Positions 45,075-57,499 are shown, counted from the first letter of the stretch. The stretch is 64,000 nucleotides of DNA from Purpureocillium takamizusanense (GCF_022605165.1 NC_063068.1:1612001-1676000), one strand, 5' to 3'. Notes: a model not told the origin generated them from the sequence alone. Program-made: numbers and translations.

Positions 45075-45149
45075 GTGCGCCAACATGAGTAGGTAGCGAT
45101 CGATCCAAAGGTAGTTGAATGTAGTTGTGACGCCATTCCACCCACAGCC

Positions 45150-46566
45150 ATGCCAACCCTAAATAGCAACGATACTGACATCGCTGCCCTGGTGCAAAAG
45201 TACTACCTGTGGACGTCGCGGCAGATGCGCTTCCTGGACCTGGAGATGAAGACGCTGCTGTACACGCACTTCACCGAGACGCTCGCGGGCCTGGGCACGA
45301 TCCGCGCGTTCGGCTGGTCCGAGGCGTTCCTGCGCGACAACCACTGCGCGGCTCGACGCCTCGCAGAAGCCCTTCTACACCATGTTTGCGAACCAGCGCT
45401 GGCTGTAGCTCGTGCCGGACCTGTTCGTCACGGGCATGGCGCTCGTGCTCGTGACGGTGGCGCTGCATGTTTCTCCTTCGGCGAGCAAGGGCTCCATCGG
45501 GCTGGCCATGGTGAACCTCATCGGCTTCAATCAGACCCTGACGCTCGTCATTGATCAGTGGACGAGGCTGGAGACGTCGCTGGGGGCTATTGCGCGGCTC
45601 AAGTGGTTTGTGCGGAATGTGAAGCCTGAGGATAGGGAGGATGAGTGCGGAGAGGTCCCGTGTGAATGGCCCGCGAAGGGGGCGATTGAGCTCACACACG
45701 TGGTGGCTTCGTATCGGTACGTTTGGCCTCGACCTCTTGAAAAAGTGAGCCGAGGCTAATAAATCCACAGCGATGGCGTGCAAGGCGTCCTCAAGGGAGT
45801 GTCATTGAGCATCAAGCCCGGTCAAAGGGTCGGCATCTGCGGACGCTCTGGAAGGTATGCTGTCCAACGTCCCCGGCTGCGCCCGCTCGCCCGGCGCATC
45901 AAGTCAAGGAAACTAACTGGCGTAGCGGCAAGTCGTCTCTTGTTCTTACCCTCGTGCGGCTGCTGGAGCTGCAACGCGGGGACATCGTCATCGACGGGCT
46001 CTCCTTGTCCAAGATCCCCCGCCAGACCATCCGCTCGCGGCTCACAGCGCTCCCCCAGGACGCCATGCACTTGACCGGCACGGTGCGGCACAACCTGGAC
46101 CCCAAGGGAATGTTGTCTTCGTCCACTGCGCCGGACATGGAGCCCAAGGCGGCCACATCGGCGGGCGACGACGCACTCATCGCCGCCCTCCTCAAGACGG
46201 CCATCTGGCCTGCCATTGAAGCCCGCGGCGGCCTCGACGCGTCCCTCTCCGACCTGGGCTTCTCGGCGGGCCAGCTGCAGCTGTTTTGCCTCGCGCGCGC
46301 GCTGCTCTCCACGTCGTCGATTGTGCTCCTTGACGAGGCTACCAGCAGCGTGGACCGGCGCACCGACGACGAAGTCCGCCGTGCCTCCGCGACGATTGTA
46401 AGGGGAGAACGGTGGTCGAGGTCGCGCACAGACTGGAGCTGGTGCGTGACTGCGACGTTGTCGTGGTCATGGCTGATGGCAGGGTGCAGGAGTCGGGGTC
46501 TCCAGATGAGTTGCTCGGGTGTCCGACGTCGGCGTTTCGCGCTCTGTGGGAGAGCCAGGGGCTATG
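45150..46566 (+). pseudogene. ABCC-type ABC transporter, 3' half only, broken
   Basis: Only the end of the second membrane domain and the second nucleotide-binding domain remain. Reading starts at ALVQKYYLWTSRQMRFLDLE...FTETLAGLGTIRAFGW. Near 45345 the frame shifts, and soon after (CTG-TAG-CTC, about 45407) a nonsense codon interrupts QRWL-LVPDLF. The second frame runs through VTGMALVLVTVALH and, after two normal introns (about 45719-45771 and 45855-45925), gives Walker A (GRSGSGKSS), the signature FSAGQLQLFCLARAL, Walker B (IVLLDEATSSVD) and, after another frameshift near 46390, the H-loop (VEVAHRLEL), ending TGA 46566. The first half of a normal ABCC protein is missing. Position next to the P450 suggests a former metabolite exporter. 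Confidence 0.8.
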
Positions 46567-46889
46567 AGGCAGAGAGAAAGTAATAAATGAAAACGTGATT
46601 CATGTAGACATGGTCGAGGCATTGACTCGCATCGCCCGCGCACTCACAACGTACATGGCATCGTCGCCGTGAAAAAAAAAAGGAAAACAAATAGTGACAA
46701 ACTCGCAAGCACCCGGGGTATATCATACAAAGCATCGCCACGGCCACCAGCTCCATGATCATTCGCGCCGCCCTGTATTCCTGGTTTCATAGACACTTTT
46801 CATCCGGAGTCTAGTTCGGCCCTCCATTGACACCGCAGCCCTCATTTGTGCTAGCAGTTAGTGACAGCCTCTGCTGAGCGGCTAGCCTA

Positions 46890-47769
46890 CTAGTCAGATT
46901 TGGCATGGCCAGAGGCGGCCTCAAGGCCATCGATGATGTTTGCGCCCAGGGACCAGATCATGTAGGCTGAGCCGACGAGCCATGCGCCGCTGGTACAGTC
47001 GGTCAATAAAAGCGCCATTGAAAAAGGCGGAGGGTGACCTACTTGGGGATGATCCAGAGGGGAATGAGCCGAGCGAGCGAGTTGTGACCGATGTTATCGA
47101 AGCCACTGTAGTACTCGTTCATCCCTGCGCAGCGAGTCAGCAAGCAAACGTTCCGCGAGGCGGGCATGTGGGTGTTTGCATACAGTAGAGCACCGTCTTG
47201 CTCAGGGTCATGACGGCGGCGCTGAAGCCGACGAGGACGGCGACAGCGGCGTCGCGTCCTTCGAGACGCCCCTCGGCGTTGCGACGGCGGGCGGCCCACC
47301 AGGCGACGACGTAGGCGAGGTACATGGCGGTCTCGACGGCGTTGAGGAAGCCCTGAGCGGCCGTGAAGCCGCTGCCGGCGTGAACGGCCTTCCAGCCGTA
47401 GACGTGGTCGACCTCGCCGTACAGCTTGTAGGGAACCCAGAGCGGCCAGTGCAGCCAGCCGCCCTCCATGGTGTGCGGGCGGCCGAGCACGTATATGGTG
47501 TCCCAGACGACGAGGGGCAGCGACACGGTCATCCACAGGAGGGTGAAGGCGGTGGGCGTGTGCGCCCAGCGGCCGGCGGCGGCGGCCCTTGCGGACGTGT
47601 TGCCGCTGCGGCGGGAGACGGCGGTGGTGGTGGACGACGATGTCGACGACGAGGGCGTACTGCGTTTGGCGGCGGCGCGCGTCGTCGACTTGGTGGGCGA
47701 CGCGGTGGGCGAGGCGCTGTCGGGCCCGGCGCTGTCGGCGCGTGAGGAGGAGGAGCGCGTGCTGACCAT
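46890..47769 (-). CDS. EXPERA/emopamil-binding-like membrane protein
   Basis: Three exons: 47769-47184, 47124-47043, 46989-46890; 255 residues. Introns are 59 and 53 bases with GTATGC/GCAG and GTAGGT/CCAG ends. The first about 65 residues are Ser/Thr/Ala-rich and disordered. Four hydrophobic helices follow: TAFTLLWMTVSLPLVVWDTI, the QGFLNAVETAMYLAYVVAWW helix, RDAAVAVLVGFSAAVMTLSK, and GAWLVGSAYMIWSLGANI. Between helices 1 and 2, WPLWVPYKLYGEVDHVY resembles the W-x-Y-x-x-D-x-Y region of EXPERA proteins (sterol isomerase EBP, TMEM97). The exon joins give LYWMNEYYSGFDNIGHN and IIPNGAWLV. Function unknown; the family name is a moderate-confidence match. Confidence 0.65.
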
Positions 47770-48672
47770 GGTGGGCGGTTTGGAGGGGGCGAGGCGCGCG
47801 TGCGAGGGAGGGTAGCAGCCAGCGATGGGGGAGCGAAGAGACCAGCGGCGGCGGCGGCGGTGGTGTTGATGATGGTGATGGTGGATATTGTAGGTGGTGA
47901 CGGAGGGGGCGCCTCGCTTTCGCGGCGGGGGGCGCGGGCGGATGGATGTTGTTTACATTGGGAATCCGGGGGCGGCACGATCAACTAACACTTGGATTCA
48001 TCAGCGGGTCTCAGGGACCCCCGCCTGCCCCCCCGCCGGGGTAACTCGCCTCCATCCCGCCGTCTCGGGGAGGATGGATTCCGCCATCCACCCGCGATGC
48101 GACGCTGCGTTATGCTACTATTTATCACTACGTACTACATTTAATGAGGAGCGGGCTGATGTTGCATGGCGAGTTGCGAGCTAGTAGTTACAGTATTACT
48201 ACGTGGGTGCAAAATTGGTTTGCGGGCGCACATCAATTGACTAGACCGGCCCTCTGGTTACCTACTTCTGGCTGAGCAGCGACGCGCGACGAGTCCTTCA
48301 CAAGAGTTCTGACTGACTCCCGTTCGTGCCTTACAAGCCGTCGCGGGCGGCAGGCAGATGAGACAGCGCAAGCGGCTCGGGTCGTGGGTCTTCCGCCTGC
48401 AGAATCTGCGGGGGAAATCGCCGTCTGAGTCAATGCAAGTACTTTGTACTAACGCACAGTACAGTATTCTTCGTACGTACTCCGTAGCATGTAGTACACG
48501 TATTTTCAGAATGGGGGAGGCTATTACGTTGGACAGGTTTCCCGCATTTTCATGTTTCTGGAAGATTGACTACGTAGCCCTGCTGATGATGCACGACGGT
48601 AAACCCCCAACTTCGTACAACCTCGGGCCCATAGTCGTACTTCATTTACACTTTACATGAATATCGTCTCTC
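47770..48672. other. Intergenic spacer
   Basis: About 0.9 kb, including the leader of the EXPERA-like gene. Simple GAT/GGC-rich tracts near 47.85 kb, no gene identified. Confidence 0.5.
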
Positions 48673-49577
48673 TCACTGGCTAAACGTCTCGCCGCCGTTG
48701 GCCAGGTACTCAACCTCCTCCTTGGTCGGCTCTCGTCCCATGGCCTTGTTCCGGTGCGGATACCGCCCGAACCTCTTGATGATGTCGTAGTGCTTCTTCT
48801 CAAACTCGAGGCTCATGCCCGCCAGCTTCGTCGCCGCCTCCACGTCCGCCCGCACCACCTCCCGCGCCCCGGCCTTGTACTCGTCGTCTTCCCCGGCGGC
48901 GGCGGCGGAGCTGCTGGTCCGACTCCCATCGCCATCGGCAGGCAGCAGCGACTTGACGTCGGCCAGCATCTTCTCGTACTCGGCCACCGCCTTGTCGTGC
49001 GTCGCCGCGTCCTCCGAGTGCATCAGCGGCATGTAGAACCAGCTGCGGTACGCGAATCGCCAGCGGATCTGCGGCTCGCCGTCCGGCACGCCCGCCGCCA
49101 TGGCCGCGAGCGCCACGTCTTGCGCCAGCGGGTCGAACACGGTGAAGACGACGCGCGCCGCGTCCCCGCGGTAGCAGTTGCGCGGGATCTGGTCCAGCAG
49201 GATGATGAGCGACATCCAGTCGCATGGGTCCGTCAGCGGGCCGACGGCGGACAGGACCTCGGAGCCGGAGGTGACGCCCGCGCTGCGAATTGCTTCAAGC
49301 GTCGGCGCGAACCGCTTGCTATGAGACACGACACACATGGTGAGCTTTTCATCCCGCCGTATGCCAACATGGGACCACCAATTCAAAGGGGGAGGGGGGG
49401 CGGGGCTGCGACCTACGTGCACGCCTCGTCGAGTGCGGCGCCGCCAAAGAACCAGCGTTTGTTGTCCTCAAACGAAGGCATGATGAGCGCCTTGGGATTC
49501 GTTAGGTGCTCAAACCAGAAGTCGCGCACCTCACGCAACAGCGCCGGCGTGACGGCGTCCTTGATGGCGGACGACAT
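48673..49577 (-). CDS. DUF924-family protein
   Basis: Two exons: 49577-49417 and 49318-48673; 268 residues; the intron is 98 bases (GTAGGT/CATAG). DUF924 proteins are helical, occur in bacteria and fungi, and have no established function. Characteristic parts: VRDFWFEHL near the N-terminus, NKRWFFGGAALDEACTKRFA across the splice, LILLDQIPRNCYRGDAARVF-type core (LDQIPRNCYRG) and WFYMPLMHSED, ending GRYPHRNKAMGREPT. The ATG at 49577 has a good context (CAACATG). The frame stays open upstream with ATGs at 49892, 49898 and 50051. The longest adds about 158 residues with a hydrophobic ILLLLIVALLSIVLSS segment and basic Ser-rich flanks, possibly a mitochondrial-targeted isoform. Confidence 0.85.
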
Positions 49578-50340
49578 GTTGGCGTGATAGCTCAGGGAGT
49601 CGGACCCTCCTAGGGATGCCGTTGATGCAAAACCTCTGCTGGCCCCGGAGACGGAACACGTTGTCCTGGGTGTTCGCAGCCCTTGCGGCAAGGCGTTGTC
49701 ACAGCTGCTGAACGGCGCCAAACGTGGGCTCTGTTGTGCAGACGCAAACGCGCGGGAGGCTGGCACGCTGCTCAGTACGATGCTCAGAAGCGCGACGATG
49801 AGGAGGAGGAGGATGGTGGAGGTGGACAAACACCGAGCGGCGTGGCGGAGCGGGCGCAGAGACGGTATGCGGATTCGCGCAGCCGCACTCATGGACATGG
49901 AGCCAGCGAGCAATTCCGCTGAAGCAGGAGGCGTTTCCGGGGGCTGCGATGCGGCGTCGCTAAAAGGAAGGGTTCGTGGTGATGGTAGGCATGGTGCTTG
50001 TTGGTCAATACGCAGTCGACGGCGTTGAAAAGGCAAGGCTACATTCAGCATGACGTATGCCGGTCGGAAAGCTCGGGGGGGATTGATGATTCCTCTACTA
50101 GCGAGCGACGGCCCGCACAAAGCGCATTCTTGTAGTTTAGCTCAACCTTCTCAACGACTTCCTATCTTGGGATCGCGACATGTGCACAAACTCCACCTTG
50201 GACACCACGGCCCAGTTCTGTCCACGAAAGCTTCTAGGCTGCCCGACATGTACAAACGGGCAGCCAGCAGCAGGGTCGACGACCCAGGCCTACACGGCTC
50301 TGGCAATGTCCGCGTCCACAGCACTGGAGGACTATCGTCA

Positions 50341-52296
50341 TTATTGCGCGGCCACCGTCTTCGGCCTCGCCGCCTCAATCTCAATCTGCGTGTGCTCGGC
50401 GTTGAAAACTGCGTTCCGTCAGTTTCCGTCTCAGGGGGTTGACAACAAAAGACACGATGGCAAATGCCAGCTTACCCAATTCCATTTCCTCGAGAGAGCG
50501 TCCTTTGGTCTGTACAGCCGGGGTCAGCGGGTTGTCTTGCTCCTCAATTTGATCCTTCCGCACGCGCGCACCTCTTTGATGAAGAACCACGTGTAAAACA
50601 CCAGCGCCCAATTGAAAATGGCAAACATGAGAAACACCTTCCACCCCAGGTTCGTCACCGCGTGCGGCGTGATTTGCGAAAACGTAAAGTTAAAGAGCCA
50701 CTGCGTCGCCGCGCCGATGGCCACGCCGCCCTCGCGGATGCGCGTAGGGAAGATCTCGCCAATATACAGCTGCATATACGGTCCAGCGTCAGCGACGATA
50801 TTTTTTCCCGTCTCAGCCAAAGGACTACTCCCACTCCTGTTGCGAGACTCACCCACGGCACCGGCCCCCACGAGATGTTGTACGTCATGGCCTCGAGGTA
50901 GATCATGGTAAGCGACGCAATCGCCGGCGGTGTAAGTCCCGCCTTGGGGCTCGGCGGGTGGAACTTGGTGATGAGCCCGACGATGAGCATGTATACCCCC
51001 ATGAGGAACGATCCGATGAGCAGGGAGCCCTTGCGGCCGATGCGCTCGACCAGGAAGAGCACGAAGAACAGGCACGAGACCACCTTGCAGACCCCGAAGA
51101 AGCCGCTGAGTAGCATGGCGTCTTTGCCGGCCCCGACGGCCGAGAAGATTTGCGGCGAGACTGTAATGGACCTGCTCGTCAACATGCTTGCACTTCGCCT
51201 CGTTTTCGGACGCGTGTGTGAGAAAGAGGGACTGACAGTATGCGAGGCTCGTGTTGCCGGTGAGTTGCGCTCCTGCTCGCCGTTAGCCGCTGCCGCCACA
51301 CCATCCCTCCCTCGCACCTTGACAAGAAGACTGAAGAAAAAACGTCTAGGGCCATAGTTACCGATCTGTATCGTCACGGCAACAAACAGGCGGTAGCGAT
51401 TCGAAGGCAAAAAATATTCCTTCCACGTCACGCCCGCCGTCGCCCGCTCCTCCTCCTCGATGCCCGCCAGGATATCCCCAAACTCCTCCTCCACCTCTCG
51501 CGTCTCCTCGCCGCCGCGCACCCACACCAGCGACGCCATGGCCTCCTCCAGCCTGCCCCTCTTCGCCAGCCAGCGAGCGCTCTCGCGCGTCACGAGCATC
51601 CCCAGCCCGAGGATCCCTCCCGGCACGAGCTGCAGGCCGACGGGGATGCGCCACTGCCTGCTGCTCGTTGGGTCGACGTGCGCCGACACCCCGTAGTCGA
51701 TAAAGTAGCTCACCAGCACGCCGAGCGTAAACGCCAGCTGGAACCCGCTTCCGAGCCGCCCGCGGAGATGCTTGGGCGCCATCTCCGCCGTGTACATGGG
51801 TATGATGACGGTCGCGATGCCGACGCCCAGGCCGGAGATGACGCGCCCTGCGTACCACGTCGCGAGCCCGCGCGCGTAAAAGAGCTGCATGACGGCGCCG
51901 ATGTTGAAGACGAACGAGGACAGGACGATGGCCCACCGGCGGCCGAAGCGCGCCGTAAAGGGCCACACGAAGAGGCAGCTGAAGAATGCTGTAATGTACC
52001 AGACAGATCAATACAAATCCATGCCCCAAAAATATAAAATAAAATAAAATAAAAATGCTGGGGGCGAAACGAACTGGGGACGCGGACGACCGGAACGCAC
52101 CTCCTGCTTGAAGCAGGCTCGCCGACAGGGAGCTGACATTGTCCTTTTGTCCCGCGGTGAACCCAAAGTCGTTTTGGAACGACTTGAGCGTCAGGATGCC
52201 GCCCACGATGCCCGTGTCGTAGGCGAACAGAAAGGACCCGATGCAGCTGAGCGCGACGAGGTACGAAGACCTAAAGGTTCCAAGATGCTTGCCCAT
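50341..52296 (-). CDS. MFS sugar (hexose) transporter
   Basis: Seven exons: 52296-52101, 51988-51362, 51272-51237, 51160-50853, 50769-50572, 50509-50476, 50408-50341; 488 residues. A 12-TM sugar porter of the plasma membrane. Signatures: FAYDTGIVGGILTLKSF in TM1; ARFGRRWAI and ERIGRKGSL at the two RxGRR loops; RVISGLGVGIATVIIPMYTA with AEMAPKHLRGRL; RESARWLAKRGR (PESPRWL equivalent); QLTGNTSLAYFSPQIFSAVG assembled over two splice junctions; and WGPVPWLYIGEIFPTRIR. The short cytosolic C-terminus has KGRSLEEME then VFNAEH. The tiny exons (36 and 34 bases) make automatic models error-prone. The open frame before ATG 52296 contains no better start. Confidence 0.9.
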
Positions 52297-53192
52297 CGTC
52301 ACTATTCGCCCGTTTGATGCAACTTCACCCAAGCATCATGACCAGAGAGGAGCATGAACAAAAAAAACACGATAAAAAACCCATGACGGCTCATCTGACT
52401 ATATAGCGCCCAAGACCGACCAGCCGTGAGGGGAAAGCTCGGTCATTCACATCGTGCAATCAGGTATATTCCTGTTAGCCTCAAACTAGCCATTGACGTG
52501 ATGCAGGGGGAAGGTGTTGCACCAGCACCACCGAGGTCCCGACCTCAAGTCAGATCGAGGGTTGCGCTCCCCCAAGTCTCACCGTGGTCTAGCACCCCGC
52601 GTCATGATTGGGGCGCATGTAAGCATCTAGCCTGACAGTGCTGGAGGGTGCAGTGCACTGCATGTGGTGGGCGCCTCAGCGTTTCTTTAGATCATTCAAT
52701 AATGCGATTGAACACCCGAACGTCCGGATCAGCATTGAACCTCGTAGCACCTTCGGCCCGTGTTACTCTCGGGTCGACTGAACTAGCAGCTGAAACGAGG
52801 CACAATAAGTGCAAAACGCTCTTGATGAATGTTGACGAATTCGTCTGGTGCTTTACGCTGTGTCGTAGGATCAAAAGCATACGCAGGGTCGTTCTTGAAC
52901 ACGTCAGGTCCATTAATGCGCATATAAAAGCGAAAATGTCGCTTGAGAAAAGCCAGGAAAGAACTGTTAGGTGCATCCCGCTCGGATCCGTCGGTGGAAC
53001 GGATGGCAGCTACCGCATGCAGACGTAAAAAGGCTAAAATGTGCATCCCAGGTGCCGATTTATTGAGCATCAATCTGGCCACATCCCAACACAGTCTTAA
53101 AAGTGCAAAAACGCACCACTTTATATACATGTACGTAGCGGGGATTGTTCAAGCATACAGTTGGAGAGAATCAGCCGCCATTAAAACATGAC
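52297..53192. other. Intergenic spacer between transporter and P450nor genes
   Basis: About 0.9 kb. ORFs of 70-126 codons overlap on both strands without domain character. Confidence 0.5.
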
Positions 53193-54897
53193 TTAAAATC
53201 GCACAGGCAGCTCAACAATGCCCACATCCTTGTGAAGAGGCGTGCACTTCACGTCCTCGGGGCTCTGATCCAATGTCAGGTTGGGCAATTTCTGGAATAG
53301 AGTAGCTGTACAAGACATTTTGTCAGTACACGTCGCACAGTCTGGAGTCCGTTTGATGGACAGCACGAGTATGTAGCTTACAAAAGACCAAAGTGAGCTC
53401 CGTGTTCGCCAGCAGCTCTGCAATGCAGCGATGGTCGCCGAAGCCGTAACCGAGCGGATCCTTGTCGACAGGCCACTTTCGGTTCATGTCGAAGGTGTCT
53501 GGGTCCTCGAAGACATCCTCGTCTCGGTTGGCAGACTGATTGGACGCAATGATGCCCTCGCCGGCCTTGATGAGCTGGAAACCCAAAAAAGTCAGTCCAT
53601 TGTACTACCTCTCACGACTGTACTTGCTTCTTTTTCTGTCTGGGTCTCTCAAAATAAGGAATCTTACTTTGCCGTGCAACTCCACGTCAACCTTGGCTGT
53701 CCGCTTCATTGCCAGAGCAGACCCAGTGTGGAACCGAGTAAGCTCCTTGACGAAAGCGGGAGCAAGCGATGGATCGTTCTTCAGTTGCTCAAGCTGAGAA
53801 GGGTTTTGGAACAGCGTGACGACACCCTGTGAACATTGAATCATGTCAGAGCTGCGAAAAGTCCGTGCAACCCAATGTGGAACATAGAGGGTTTTTGTAC
53901 TCACAAGAGCAATCATGTTCACCATGGTAGCGTTTCCTGCAACGAGGAGCAGGAATGCAATTTGCACAGCGTCAGACCTGTCGATATGGCCGGGAATCAC
54001 CTGCTCGGTGACAAGGGTGCTGATGAGGTCGTTCTTCGGCTCCCTGGAGCGTTCCTCGACCAGGGCGGCGAGGTACTCGAGCAACTCCCTGTGACACAGA
54101 CAAGATCAGATTTTGTTGGTGTTAGCGACAGCATGGGAGGTACGTACTGGCTAGCCGCAGATGCCTCTCGGGCTGTGCCGCTTCCGTTTGAGCGGATGGC
54201 GTTCTTTTCAGTCAACTTCTCCAGGTCTTCAGGCGGAACACCAAGGATGTGGTAGATGACCTTGCGTGCTGTTAGTACGGGAAACCACCTTGCAGCAAAA
54301 CCTCTTTTTTCGTACATATGAGGGGATAGGGAGCGCAAACTCCTTGATCAGATCGATGGGACCGTCCTCGCATCCCCTGGCCTTGATGGCATCCAAATGA
54401 TCATCAATCGTCTTTTGGATGTATGGTCGTAGCTTGTTGACATAGTTTGCATCAAAGAACTTTTCCACCATGCCCCTGTTCCACATGTTAGTGTGAGTGT
54501 TGCACACAGGAATCTCTCCCGAGTATTAGTACTTACCTCTGGTGCATGTGGTCTGGGGCGTCCATGTCGACGAACGTCGCCTTTGCCTTGGCCGCTTCTT
54601 TGCCGCCTGCACTCAGCTCGGGGAATCCGGGCCGTGCTCGGACCTGAACAAGGGGGGATTTGTTTTAGTGAAAGCATATAGACGTGGGTGATGTAGGCCG
54701 TCACACACCTTCGAAAGCCGATCATCTGTGGCCACGAAGCAGACGTCGTCGTACTTTGTTGCAAGCCACGCAAGGGTACCGTCAAAGAGTCGGACTTTGG
54801 ATAGCGGATCGGTCGAACGAAGACGAGCAAACTCGGCCGGCGGCTTCAGGCCCGACTCCCGAAGGAAGGGGAACTTGAGAGGCTCGGAAACAGTCAT
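53193..54897 (-). CDS. CYP55A: Nitric oxide reductase cytochrome P450 (P450nor)
   Basis: Eight exons: 54897-54709, 54643-54537, 54475-54316, 54260-54148, 54088-53905, 53826-53668, 53574-53382, 53305-53193; 405 residues, the length of known P450nor. This soluble P450 reduces NO to N2O with electrons taken directly from NAD(P)H (fungal denitrification, NO detoxification). Recognisable parts: [75 protein letters not shown] (I helix, with Asn-Ala-Thr replacing the acid-alcohol pair), [18 protein letters not shown] and the heme loop [15 protein letters not shown]. It lacks a membrane anchor. All seven introns (55-93 bases) have GT-AG ends and correct phases. The ATG is preceded by an A13-C-A leader. 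Confidence 0.95.
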
Positions 54898-55080
54898 TGT
54901 TTTTTTTTTTTTCGTTTGTTTCGGCGGGTCAGGTAACGTATTGTCGCTGACTAGGAGGTCGAAGAACTGGTATATGATGGATTGTATTAGACAAGAAAGC
55001 GTATCTCTACCTGTCTGGCACTTGAACCTCGTGTGTAAAACTACAAGCTGAACATCACTCAGGAGTATATCTGCCTCCCT

Positions 55081-55090
55081 TTATATATAA
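55081..55090 (-). promoter_or_regulatory. TATA-like box upstream of P450nor
   Basis: TTATATATAA about 185 bases upstream of the ATG on the minus strand, in a spacing that would fit a TATA element with a leader of about 150 bases. Confidence 0.35.
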
Positions 55091-57499
55091 AGTCGGGAGC
55101 CCCGGATTTACAAGGCGAAAGACAAACAAGACATAAAACGGCCGCGGAGATGCACCATGCCTCGTACACCCGAGGCAAGATTTATCGTATGATTGCGGCA
55201 ATTGACTTCAGGCAAAGGTAGGTCCGGTCCCCCCGGGGGCCCTGCGACTAGATTCCAGTTTTGATGTTGCATCCATCAATACATACGTCTGGTGTATATG
55301 CTGACATGGTAGCCTATGTACACAGGTAAAAATACTCCGATGCATGCTTATTGAGTTTGGTTTTTTTTTCACCTCCCCTGTGCCGCAGCATGATCTGAAC
55401 ATGGCCAAGCATTGCGCAGGTCGTCTGGAGGAGACTCGCCCGGCCGCGTATGTGGGATGTTAAAGCACCAGACGTACGTAGCCACACATGAGCCAAGTGC
55501 ATAAATGTACAGGGCTGGCTGGTGATGGGGCCATCACGGGAAAAGACCCTTGTTCCCTGATCCTGGGTATCGTGACAACGCACCCGCGCGGATTGGTCGG
55601 AACATCGGGAACATTGGGCTTCCATGAATTGAAAGACTCCGCATGCATGGAAAGCTGGGATGCATCAACGTGTGCTGTGGTCTGGTGGTGGTGGTGGGAC
55701 TGCCCGGGACTCGTCACTCCGCATTGCCGTGGCATCCCTGACCGACCTGCAGTACCCGCCCAGGATCGGGCCGGGACCATCAGGCAAGGTACTAACATAA
55801 CGTAGGCATGGCATTGACCCCAAGAAAAGAAGGGGTTGTTAGGGCGAACAGGTGACACTGGGGGGCCGTGCTGCTCGAGTCAAAAGAGTGAGCCGCGTAC
55901 TCCCTTCGAGTTTGGTCTCCGACGGTCGCCGAGCCCGTCCGCAGCTCGGGATCCTTACAAATCGCCTGAAATGCATGGGCCTCTCTGTTCCGGCGCTCGT
56001 CAATGACTTGGGCTCCCGGCGCTACTTGGTACGTCATCTTCGCCTCGTAGACGGCGGTCCGTGACCTTCCGGCACTGCCGTCTCGGCCCTTCACAACGAC
56101 TTTGCAACTAAGAAATTGCTATCATCGCCTCCACCTGTTTGACGAGAGGCGATTTCACCCGTCGATACAATATACAGATGAGCAACGGTTGTACTGCTAT
56201 TCGCAGCTGCCAACGGTTCCAGGCCCCTGCAGGCTTGTGGCCGCATAACGGCAGCAGGTGGGGGATTGGACCACACCACCTAGACAGCGCACAACACCAA
56301 AAAAAACGTCAGGCGATACTTCTCGACAACCGTATCATTACACAAATACGTAGTCTGTGTGTCGCTGTTTGGGCTGCGGGGTTTTTTTTTTTTTTTTTTT
56401 TTTTTTTGGCAGACTAGGCCTGCCAATTTCAGCAGGCTCAAACACCCCCGACAAGTATGTCCTACCTTGACTACATGCCAGGCGGGGCGGATGTACTTAT
56501 CAGGGTCCACTGTACACGCGCAGTACGTTCGGCTCGCACACCAAGGCGCACCACCGCAGCACCTATGGGAGCCAGGATTCAGGAGTCCGGCAGCCAGAGG
56601 GCAGAATGAAGAAAAAAATATATAGGCCAGCAATGTCGCCGTATCTGTCGCCTTGTCAGGCATATCCGCCAAGATTGGCTCCAGACGCCGTGTGTTCGTT
56701 CGATACTTGCGAAACAGTGCTGCCAGCACAGCGGAGTGTGTGACCTATTCAGCTGGTCGACAGCCCTGTAACACAGCTGGAAATCCTGCCCATCTGCTCA
56801 GAGCTCCACCAACCTAGTGGCTTGGTTGACAGTGCGAAAGTAATTTGCATTGTGTGGCTGCTCGGTGCCAAAATGGGGGACCTTGGACCTTGCACAGGTT
56901 GCTCAGATCCAATCACAGCTTGCAGCACAGGAAACAGCCCCAGAACTGCCACTCACGTCTGAGGAACTTCAGTATTACAGGGGAATTCACGGCAGCCCGG
57001 CTGCCTAGCACACCGAGCCTTGAGGAACGAAGTCCTCAGCGGTCTTGACATCAATACGGGTCTCTGGCTATTGAGCTAGCTTAGAGGCACCGGCAGCAGC
57101 TCCGGCCTCCGGCCTTAGTAGAAGGGGAAGGGGGAAACGACGTAGAAGTAACAGCAAGAAAAACGCCGGCAGATTGTGACATGAAGATGAGAATTAGGCC
57201 AATAGGAATGAAGCTTTAAAAACTACTCTCTCAACCACCTGAAGTATGCAAAAAGCGGGCCATAGAAATCCTTTCGGAACTTCGTTCCTCAAGGCATTGG
57301 GACGCGAGGGAATAACCGACGCCCTTTTCGACCGAACCACGCCGATGACACGAAAGTGAACATCGTCGACGGCGAAGAACGATGGATTGCCTTCTGTGTA
57401 TCGTTGAAGGGCCGTCCGGATTGGAAATCGCTCGTAAAGACATTGAGTTAGGACAACAGGGGCCTTGTCGAATCATTTGCACGGTATTTAATGCGAAGA
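55091..57499. other. Long spacer without a recognised gene
   Basis: About 2.4 kb. Overlapping ORFs without domains; a 26-base T-run at 56382-56407 is the main landmark. From about 57.3 kb the sequence passes into decayed mobile-element coding DNA. Confidence 0.5.

Noticed and set aside
48754..49587. 277-codon plus-strand ORF
   Set aside because: Antisense shadow of the DUF924 gene.
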